This document shows positions 5,098-9,414 of a stretch of DNA of 9,414 nt, piece after piece. The notes beneath the pieces were generated by a model. It was not told where the DNA came from, made no database searches, and saw nothing but the letters and a program-made list of their open reading frames with translations. A program made the position numbers and the translations under genes. Numbering within the stretch: the first letter of the stretch is position 1; the number at the start of each line of letters is the position of its first letter. This stretch comes from XYB2-FULL-45-11 sp964355525 (GTDB lineage Bacteria; Patescibacteriota; Patescibacteriia; UBA9934; GWF2-40-263): the NCBI GenBank assembly GCA_964355525.1, contig CAYHDY010000043.1, forward strand, positions 1 through 9,414, written 5' to 3'.

Positions 5098-5685
5098 GTG
5101 CAAAACGTCGTCAAAATTCTGGTGATCGAAGATCGTGCGAATCACATCGCTGATGCGAAACAGATGTTCGAAAACGTGCGGGGCAACTTGCCGATCGAGT
5201 TCGAAGTCGTGTACGCGGAGGATCTAACGAGTGCGATGCCGTTCATCGAGTGTGTCGATTGCGTCATGACGGACGTGTTCTTTCCGGACGTGATCGGAGG
5301 CGAGGAAAAGCCGAACGGACAAACCGTTGCGGAACATTGCCTCAACAATCGAAAGCCGGTCGTCATGATCACGTCGACGTATCATCACGGCCACAGGACA
5401 CAACCGGTGTGCACGTGGGGACGCGACCACGGACTCGAGATCTTCGACTGCGATGACCGCGTCGGCCAGGGCGAAGGCGAACACAAACCGTGGAAGCAAG
5501 CGCTGATCGGTGTCATTGCCATCATCATTGGTCTCGAGATGGAGAAATTCTGTTTCGAGAATGGTTGCCTGAAGGGTGACCATGACAGCCGATACTATGA
5601 CGATTGGATCGAACGAAATTTGTCGGATGCCTCCCTGGATCGCAATCCTGTCTTGAAACACTTGAAGGAACTCGGCTTCAAGTAA
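5098..5685 (+). CDS. Stand-alone response-regulator receiver-like protein, 195 aa, last array gene
   Basis: The product opens with KILVIEDRANH, a typical receiver-domain first strand with the acidic pair E11-D12. CVMTDVFFPD places the likely phosphoacceptor at D59. PVVMITSTYHHGH gives the conserved Thr at 92, and HKPW gives the Lys-Pro pair (K130-P131). All key receiver residues are therefore present, with an insertion at about 62-75 after the phosphoacceptor and a longer loop before the last strand. There is no DNA-binding output domain; the C-terminal part (about 132-195) is helical. From memory, receiver-like proteins with a YHHG motif recur in Patescibacteria. No histidine kinase is visible nearby. 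It starts with GTG, chosen for AGGAG at 5087-5091. Its sequence looks more GC-rich than the flanking regulators. It may be a signalling adaptor for the operon, which is an inference. Confidence 0.82.
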   Translation: MQNVVKILVIEDRANHIADAKQMFENVRGNLPIEFEVVYAEDLTSAMPFIECVDCVMTDVFFPDVIGGEEKPNGQTVAEHCLNNRKPVVMITSTYHHGHRTQPVCTWGRDHGLEIFDCDDRVGQGEGEHKPWKQALIGVIAIIIGLEMEKFCFENGCLKGDHDSRYYDDWIERNLSDASLDRNPVLKHLKELGFK

Positions 5686-5698
5686 ATCGATTCTTCTC

Positions 5699-5735
5699 GC
5701 CCGTCGTTCATCTAGAACGACGGGCTTTTTCTTTT
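5699..5735 (+). terminator. Terminator of the five-gene array
   Basis: GCCCGTCGTTC (5699-5709) pairs perfectly with GAACGACGGGC (5715-5725), followed by TTTTTCTTTT. It shares the CTCGCCCGTCG opening with part I of the intercistronic elements, but unlike them has a T-run. The internal hairpins may therefore be relatives of terminators that no longer terminate. Confidence 0.93.
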
Positions 5736-5762
5736 GACAGATCCACACAAACATGATGAATT
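5734..5762 (+). promoter_or_regulatory. Possible weak promoter of the 5791 gene
   Basis: TTGACA (5734-5739) is perfect and overlaps the T-tract of the preceding terminator. The best -10 at 17 bases is TGAATT (5757-5762), a poor match. The need for a separate promoter after a strong terminator supports it. Confidence 0.35.
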
Positions 5763-5790
5763 ACAAGAGCATAAACGATGGAGGTGCGTG

Positions 5791-6105
5791 ATGTCTCATT
5801 ATCGCCTTGAGCCAAAACACACAGCAAAAGAATCCTTTCTAAATCAAAACGGAACGCTCGTTTCGAACGATATGGATTGGCTTCAAGTGCCGTGGGATCA
5901 TGTCGCGGTTGTGTTGATTCAAAACGTAGATGAAACAATCGCCCTCATCGCCATCAACCGTCGCGAATTTGATCGGACGCGCAGTCCATCAGACAAGCGC
6001 GTGCGCAAAACATATCTGTTGGCAATCGAGAAAATCTTGCCAAGCATTCAAGATCGCGAATGTTCAGAACAACTTCGTAAACGTCTCGCTGATTCAAAAA
6101 TCTAA
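5791..6105 (+). CDS. Small orphan protein, 104 aa
   Basis: No family is recognised. GGAGG (5780-5784) lies 6 bases before the ATG at 5791 and decides against the in-frame ATG at 5734, which lies in the terminator T-run. A hydrophobic core segment at about 36-56 (HVAVVLIQNVDETIALIAIN) looks like a beta hairpin. A basic stretch (RREFDRTRSPSDKRVRK) and a C-terminal helix pair (about 72-102) follow. The strong basic patch could bind nucleic acid, though nothing identifies a domain. No signal peptide. It is a single-gene unit between the array terminator and a terminator of its own, without the structured elements of the array. Confidence 0.75.
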   Translation: MSHYRLEPKHTAKESFLNQNGTLVSNDMDWLQVPWDHVAVVLIQNVDETIALIAINRREFDRTRSPSDKRVRKTYLLAIEKILPSIQDRECSEQLRKRLADSKI

Positions 6106-6119
6106 GAGACACACCCTCG

Positions 6120-6150
6120 TCGATTCAACTGTGAGTCGATTTTTTATTTC
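6120..6150 (+). terminator. Terminator of the 5791 gene, overlapping the holA end
   Basis: TCGATTCA (6120-6127) pairs with TGAGTCGA (6132-6139), with one G-U pair and an ACTG loop. TTTTTT follows at 6140-6145. The T-run reaches into the stop codon of the convergent holA gene. No T-run is present for the minus strand. Confidence 0.8.
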
Positions 6151-7118
6151 ACAAGTAAATCCGTCGCGAGCAAATCCACAGCGAGATCGACGTCGATCCC
6201 GCCATTTTTTAGATCACGATCGAAAATAAATAATTTTTCGTGTGCATCCAATAATTTTTTCAAAGAAAAGTTTTTTGCCTGTGCAAGAACTTTTGTTGCG
6301 ACGAATGGATGTACATCAAGTTGTGTTGCGACATCGTTATTCGAAGCGCGCGGGTTCTCGTCGAGTACCGCACGTGCACCAATCAGTAATCGAATCTGTC
6401 TCGAGAACATGCTGAGAATATAATGGTCTTCACTTCCGGCGAATCGCTCTTCTTCAAGAAGTTGCACGGCCCGACGCGAATCTTTTTTTGATAATGCATC
6501 AACAAGTTCAAAAATTTTTCCCTCGAACGATGCGTTCACAAGTTCAAGTGTCATCGTTTCCGTAATGGTTCGGCCGTTTGCATACGCGATCAACTTATCA
6601 ATTTCCTGATGCATCTGCCATAATTCCGTTCCAACACGTTCAACCAGTGAACGCACGGCATTCGGTTCGATCATTCCACTTTGTGATTTCACACGTTCGA
6701 TGATCCACTTCGTAAGTGACGCGCCAACGAGTTCATCGAATGGATACAAATGAACCCCTTCGATTGCGCTTAATTTTTTAAATAACGGTTTCTTCTCGAT
6801 CGACGCGACATCGCCCGTTTCCCAAAGTACAACAATCGTCGAATCCGGAATCCGTTGCAATCCTGTTTCCCAAAGAGGAGATTGTTCTTTCTTCGTTGTC
6901 GAAAGTAAATCGCGAATAATCACCATGCGATGTTTTGATAAAAAGGGCATCGTTGAAACAGATTGCAATGCCGCGGGTGCATCGAATTTTCCATCGACCC
7001 CCGGAAACGTCTCGATGTTCGTTCCGCGGGGATCGTGCTTATCCCGAAAAGCGGTTTTCAATTGAGAAACCTTTTCCTGCGTGCGGAAATTGTCTGAACC
7101 ATAGACGAAGAGAAGCAT
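6144..7118 (-). CDS. holA: DNA polymerase III, delta subunit, 324 aa
   Basis: The delta subunit opens the sliding clamp as part of the clamp loader at the replication fork. The protein starts MLLFVYGSDNFRTQEKV, the usual N-terminus of the family, with a GSD before the degraded nucleotide-binding region. It keeps the typical segments of HolA: the first domain with FLSKHRMVIIRDLL (about 62-75), TIVVLWETGD, the second domain with LTKWIIERVKSQSG, LVERVGTELWQMHQEIDKL (about 171-189), and the C-terminal collar domain from about 215 (FELVDALSKKDSRRAVQLLEE). Its length is normal. I place the start at 7118; the frame is open to 7229, but the extension would translate a structured element and a terminator. 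There is no Shine-Dalgarno and the -10 box is close to the ATG, so the mRNA is probably leaderless. It is convergent with the 5791 gene. Confidence 0.92.
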   Translation of the reverse strand: MLLFVYGSDNFRTQEKVSQLKTAFRDKHDPRGTNIETFPGVDGKFDAPAALQSVSTMPFLSKHRMVIIRDLLSTTKKEQSPLWETGLQRIPDSTIVVLWETGDVASIEKKPLFKKLSAIEGVHLYPFDELVGASLTKWIIERVKSQSGMIEPNAVRSLVERVGTELWQMHQEIDKLIAYANGRTITETMTLELVNASFEGKIFELVDALSKKDSRRAVQLLEEERFAGSEDHYILSMFSRQIRLLIGARAVLDENPRASNNDVATQLDVHPFVATKVLAQAKNFSLKKLLDAHEKLFIFDRDLKNGGIDVDLAVDLLATDLLVK

Positions 7119-7127
7119 AGTGAAGTG

Positions 7128-7156
7128 ATTGTATCGTTGATCGAAGGGTGCGGCAA
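7128..7156 (-). promoter_or_regulatory. Promoter of holA, probably giving a leaderless mRNA
   Basis: On the minus strand, TTGCCG (7156-7151), 17-base spacer, TACAAT (7133-7128). The predicted start is about 7121, only 3 bases before the ATG at 7118. Confidence 0.5.
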
Positions 7157-7162
7157 GCAAGC

Positions 7163-7190
7163 AAAAATCCATTGCAACGGCAATGGATTT
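7163..7190 (-). terminator. Terminator of the minus-strand orphan gene unit
   Basis: On the minus strand AAATCCATTGC (7190-7180) pairs perfectly with GCAATGGATTT (7175-7165) over a CGTT loop, with a run of five T ending at 7163. It lies downstream of the structured element at 7217-7308 and upstream of holA. Confidence 0.8.
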
Positions 7191-7216
7191 AAATCTGTTA
7201 AATATTTTTTCCATCT

Positions 7217-7308
7217 CTCGATTGACCAATATTCATTGATCATCCAAGAAGGGAACCCATCAAGCCGGAGATCACGAATGGTCGTGTGATCGAATCCGGC
7301 TGATGGGT
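7217..7308 (-). repeat. Structured RNA element, copy 6, without a following orphan gene
   Basis: Read on the minus strand, part I is ACCCATC (7308-7302 gives the complement pair with 7261-7255), then AGCCGG with CCGGCT (7301-7296 and 7268-7263), then GATCAC with GTGATC (7291-7286 and 7275-7270). Part II is CTTG (7248-7245), GA, TGATC (7242-7238), a 10-base loop, GGTCA (7227-7223), AT, CGAG (7220-7217). It resembles copy 1 closely, including GATCACACGA in part I, but the middle stem is a different paired sequence. It follows the 7321-7707 orphan gene directly; what comes next is a terminator, not a gene. Confidence 0.75.
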
Positions 7309-7320
7309 AAGAACAAGGAT

Positions 7321-7707
7321 CTACTTGAGTGAGTCGAGAATTCCGAGAATTGGTTGCAACACCTCTTGAAGCTTGCAAATCTCCTCTTCGATCTTTTTAC
7401 GCTTCGACTCAAATCGTTCGATAACATCCTCCTTCGAAAGGACAGATACCTGATAGACCATCACGGTGGAGCACCCATATTCCTGATCAATCCGCCGAAA
7501 AAGAGTCAGTCCTGTACCGTTCTTGAACACCAGCCTCCAATACCTGTTGTAACAGGTAACAGGAATATACTGACATGGCTGTTTGTTTTCTTCTGCCTCA
7601 AAATGCACCGACTCTCCTTTCAACACTTCGAAGACAGAGTCGAAGTTGAACTTCATGTCCTGAGAGTCTGCAGCGCAAACCATTTTCTCAATATTTTCGT
7701 TAATCAT
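7321..7707 (-). CDS. Small orphan protein with C-terminal coiled coil, 128 aa
   Basis: No family is recognised. The start at 7707 follows AGGAG (7717-7713) by 5 bases and a GGCGAT-type hairpin; the frame is open to an ATG at 7752 inside the leader, which has no ribosome-binding site. The N-terminal part (about 1-90) looks beta-rich, with YIPVTCYNRYWRLVFKNGTG (about 47-66) as its core. Its YIPxxCxNRYW resembles a motif in the Cys-rich 696 product. A coiled coil runs about 92-124 (EDVIERFESKRKKIEEEICK). The plan of a small domain plus coiled coil is like the 2899 product. It has its own strong promoter and a leader that starts with a hairpin, and is transcribed away from the neighbouring TrmB gene. 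Confidence 0.82.
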   Translation of the reverse strand: MINENIEKMVCAADSQDMKFNFDSVFEVLKGESVHFEAEENKQPCQYIPVTCYNRYWRLVFKNGTGLTLFRRIDQEYGCSTVMVYQVSVLSKEDVIERFESKRKKIEEEICKLQEVLQPILGILDSLK

Positions 7708-7712
7708 GTGAA

Positions 7713-7736
7713 CTCCTGTGGCGATACTCGATCGCC
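7713..7736 (-). promoter_or_regulatory. Hairpin next to the ribosome-binding site of the 7707 gene
   Basis: On the minus strand GGCGAT (7736-7731) pairs with ATCGCC (7725-7720) over a 5-base loop, followed by AGGAG (7717-7713). The bases CACAGC just before the stem also match those before the 5067 hairpin. Confidence 0.7.
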
Positions 7737-7757
7737 GCTGTGTTTCAACCAATCTCG

Positions 7758-7798
7758 ATCAAGAGAGCGACCAAACTCTTTGGTCTCTCATTCTTGAT
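7758..7798 (-). promoter_or_regulatory. 5'-terminal mRNA hairpin of the minus-strand orphan gene
   Basis: On the minus strand ATCAAGA (7798-7792) pairs with TCTTGAT (7764-7758). Inside, GAG with CTC and GACCAAA (7783-7779 region) with TTTGGTC extend the stem, with a two-base bulge and one A/G mismatch. It begins at the predicted transcription start and parallels the hairpin at 79-113. Confidence 0.6.
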
Positions 7799-7804
7799 AA
7801 CAAA

Positions 7805-7833
7805 AGTATACCACTTTTTTGCCTTTTTGTCAA
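7805..7833 (-). promoter_or_regulatory. Strong promoter of the minus-strand orphan gene
   Basis: On the minus strand TTGACA (7833-7828), 17-base spacer, TATACT (7810-7805). The predicted start is about 7798. The -35 and the following AAAA match the promoter at 44-72. Confidence 0.8.
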
Positions 7834-7858
7834 TAGTATCACAACAGCTTTTTTGCTA

Positions 7859-7887
7859 TTGCAAGCTTAAAAATTGTATGTTATACT
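7859..7887 (+). promoter_or_regulatory. Promoter of the second TrmB gene
   Basis: TTGCAA (7859-7864), 17-base spacer, TATACT (7882-7887). The predicted start is near 7894, which falls inside the palindrome at 7893-7913. Confidence 0.65.
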
Positions 7888-7892
7888 ATTAT

Positions 7893-7913
7893 TGTCGTAA
7901 TATATTTACAACA
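7893..7913. promoter_or_regulatory. Operator-like palindrome at the second TrmB gene
   Basis: Arms TGTCGTAA (7893-7900) and TTACAACA (7906-7913) are inverted copies with one mismatch, separated by TATAT. Its place over the transcription start fits repression, most simply by the TrmB protein encoded just downstream. The TGTNGT core also occurs at the first TrmB gene. Confidence 0.6.
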
Positions 7914-7923
7914 TCCTAAAAAT

Positions 7924-8685
7924 ATGGCTCAACTCAAACAATTACTCGGAAACCTAAAACTGTCCGAAAAAGAGGTGGAAATTTTCCTTGCGCTTGTCCG
8001 CATGGGTAAAAGTCCTGTGTCGACCATTAGTCGTGAGTCAGGAATCACTCGGACACACGTTTATGGCATTGTTGAAGGGTTAGTCGAAAAAGGACTTGTG
8101 AGCGAGATTGAGGAACGTGGAGTAAAGACTTACGAAGCCGTAGACCATGCGGGATTGTTGGCGTTTATTTCTCGAGAACAAAAGGAATTACAAAAAATCG
8201 AAAAGAACATCGCCGAGATGGCGAGTTCGTTTAATGCAATGCAAGTTGGTGGGAAAGAAAAAACGAAAGTTCGATTTTTTAACGGCATCGATGGAGTAAA
8301 AAATATTTACGCGGAGATTCGACGAGATCTTGAAAAGCAAGAAACATCAATCGAAGTCCTCACAATCTTCTCACCCGAAAATCTCGAACAAATTATTCCA
8401 AACTTCGATTACTTCAATTATCCGAACATGATCGGACGAGACATTGTTGCGGAGGATGCATTTATTGAACAATATAAAATTAAAATAAAAAATGGCGCGT
8501 ATAAAGTTTGGTCAAAAGAAAAAGGATTATTTCCGACAGACAGCATTCAATGGAAAAACAAGATCGCTTACATCGATGTTTCCGGATTTCCGTCCGGCAT
8601 CATCATCGAAAATGAATCCATGGCAAAATCATTTACCATGTGGTTTAACGAGATGTGGAATGGATTACAAAAAAACACTGCTTGA
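7924..8685 (+). CDS. TrmB-family transcriptional regulator, 253 aa
   Basis: The N-terminal winged helix-turn-helix spans about residues 1-75: LKLSEKEVEIFLALVRMG is the typical TrmB start, GITRTHVYGIVEGLVEKGLV the recognition helix and following segment. A charged helix at about 80-105 (EQKELQKIEKNIAEMA) probably mediates dimer formation. The C-terminal domain begins with VRFFNGIDGVKN and runs to the end, with a Trp-rich last helix (MWFNEMWNG). It is full length. The ligand and targets are unknown. It has about 30 bases of leader and no Shine-Dalgarno. The operator palindrome over its transcription start suggests self-control. It stands divergent from the minus-strand orphan gene and could also act there; this is an inference from position only. 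Confidence 0.92.
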   Translation: MAQLKQLLGNLKLSEKEVEIFLALVRMGKSPVSTISRESGITRTHVYGIVEGLVEKGLVSEIEERGVKTYEAVDHAGLLAFISREQKELQKIEKNIAEMASSFNAMQVGGKEKTKVRFFNGIDGVKNIYAEIRRDLEKQETSIEVLTIFSPENLEQIIPNFDYFNYPNMIGRDIVAEDAFIEQYKIKIKNGAYKVWSKEKGLFPTDSIQWKNKIAYIDVSGFPSGIIIENESMAKSFTMWFNEMWNGLQKNTA

Positions 8686-8707
8686 TGCAGTGTTTTTCTT
8701 TTTTTAT
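8671..8707. terminator. Bidirectional terminator between the second TrmB gene and polA
   Basis: AAAAACACTGC (8671-8681) pairs with GCAGTGTTTTT (8687-8697). T-runs follow on the plus strand (TTTTTCTTTTTTT to 8705) and, as the A-run at 8670-8675, on the minus strand. The stem includes the last codons of the TrmB gene and the loop holds its TGA stop. Confidence 0.9.
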
Positions 8708-9414
8708 ACTTCTTCCATCTCCCCCCAATTTTTTCCCGCTTTCACTTCCACAAGCAGCGGCACCTCAAACTCTGTGACACCTTCCATCATTTCTTTCAAA
8801 CCTTTGCACACGATATCCACATCATCTTTTGCAACCTCGAGGACAAGTTCATCATGAACCTGTAAAAGAATATTTGCTTTGAGCTGACTTTGTCTCAGCC
8901 AGCCGTCGACCGCAAGCATCGCCATTTTCACGATGTCCGCCTGTGTTCCTTGGATCGGCATATTTTGTGCCATCCGTTCGGCGGAAGCGACAAGCATCTG
9001 AACGCCCGAATCGATTTCGGGAAAATATCTTCGACGTCCGAAATGCGTTTGCACAAATCCCTCTTCATGCGCTTTTTGCTTGAGCGTATCGAGATAATCA
9101 CGCACAGCGTGGTGAATAGAAAAATATTTTTCAATAAATTTTTTCGCTTCATCGAGTGTGAGACCGGTCGAACGAGCGAGTGAACGCGGACCCATGCCGT
9201 ACATGATGCCGAAATTAATCGCTTTTGCCGCGCGACGCTGATCCTTCGTCACTTCCTCCTCAGGAACCTCCCAAACTTCCGATGCGGTGCGCGTATGAAT
9301 GTCCGCTCCGTGCTTAAATGCGTTGATGAACGGTTTATCGTTTGCGAGAATCGCCACTAATCGAAGTTCGATTTGCGAATAGTCGGCGCTCACAAGCAAG
9401 CAATCTTTTGCCGC
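8704..9414 (-). CDS. polA: DNA polymerase I, C-terminal polymerase domain (partial, cut by window edge)
   Basis: The visible 236 residues are the end of the family A polymerase domain, used for repair and Okazaki fragment processing. Motif A is present (VSADYSQIELRL, with the catalytic Asp). Motif B on the fingers helix reads RRAAKAINFGIMYG, with Phe at the position that discriminates against dideoxynucleotides. Motif C is LQVHDELVLEV, with the second catalytic Asp. The frame is open to the last base of the window (codons for AAKDC before LLVSADYS), so the gene continues outside and its N-terminal exonuclease regions cannot be judged. It ends at 8704 in the shared terminator. Confidence 0.96.
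   Translation of the reverse strand, partial: AAKDCLLVSADYSQIELRLVAILANDKPFINAFKHGADIHTRTASEVWEVPEEEVTKDQRRAAKAINFGIMYGMGPRSLARSTGLTLDEAKKFIEKYFSIHHAVRDYLDTLKQKAHEEGFVQTHFGRRRYFPEIDSGVQMLVASAERMAQNMPIQGTQADIVKMAMLAVDGWLRQSQLKANILLQVHDELVLEVAKDDVDIVCKGLKEMMEGVTEFEVPLLVEVKAGKNWGEMEEV

Noticed and set aside
7119..7229. Longer holA start at 7229
   Set aside because: It would include the structured element and a perfect 11-bp terminator; family alignment begins at MLLFVYGSD.
548..7308. CRISPR array
   Set aside because: Copies are hundreds of bases apart with coding sequence between them and are imperfect; there are no regular spacers.

Overview
The window looks like chromosomal DNA of a Candidate Phyla Radiation (Patescibacteria) bacterium. 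This is an inference from gene content: two TrmB-family regulators of the kind common in those genomes, a DNA polymerase III delta subunit and a DNA polymerase I carrying moderate-GC housekeeping sequence, many small orphan proteins, and a receiver-like protein with a Tyr-His-His-Gly motif. TGA is used as an ordinary stop (genes ending at 3834 and 8685), so this is not a lineage that reads UGA as glycine.

Layout. (1) 1-1137: a strong promoter drives two small orphan genes (163-543 and 696-1106), followed by a terminator. (2) 1149-1796: a short promoter-terminator unit, then a membrane-anchored staphylococcal-type nuclease whose mRNA is probably leaderless. (3) 1825-2600 on the minus strand: a TrmB-family regulator with an operator-like palindrome over its start. 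(4) 2641-5735: a divergent promoter with operator-like palindromes and a leader containing a terminator, then five same-strand genes (2899, 3472, 3927, 4343, 5098). The first four are orphans and the last is a stand-alone receiver-like protein; a strong terminator closes the operon. (5) 5734-6150: a single orphan gene with its own terminator. (6) 6144-7118 on the minus strand: holA. (7) 7163-7833 on the minus strand: another orphan gene transcription unit ending towards holA. (8) 7859-8707: a second TrmB-family regulator with an operator at its start site. (9) 8704-9414 on the minus strand: the C-terminal part of polA, cut by the window edge.

The striking feature is a family of structured, repeated non-coding elements that goes with the orphan genes only. 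Six copies (548-647, 3361-3429, 3843-3908, 4253-4319, 4986-5052 on plus; 7217-7308 on minus) share a two-part plan. The first part is a terminator-like hairpin without a U-run. The second is a helix of the form YUYG, a 2x2 internal loop (usually GA on the 5' side), YGAUY, a variable loop, GGUCR, NN, CGAR. Base changes in the stems are often compensated, while loops vary freely, which points to a conserved RNA structure. Four genes (163, 3472, 5098 and 7707 minus) also carry a near-identical hairpin (GGYGAU/AUCGCC) just before an AGGAG ribosome-binding site, and two transcripts are predicted to begin exactly with an AUCAAG/CUUGAU hairpin. The sequence between the junction elements is unrelated from gene to gene, so the array behaves like a set of interchangeable small cistrons in a common RNA frame.

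The housekeeping genes and regulators (nuclease, holA, both TrmB) have none of this and lack visible Shine-Dalgarno sequences. The two TrmB regulators flank the main array and are plausible, unproven, controllers of it.
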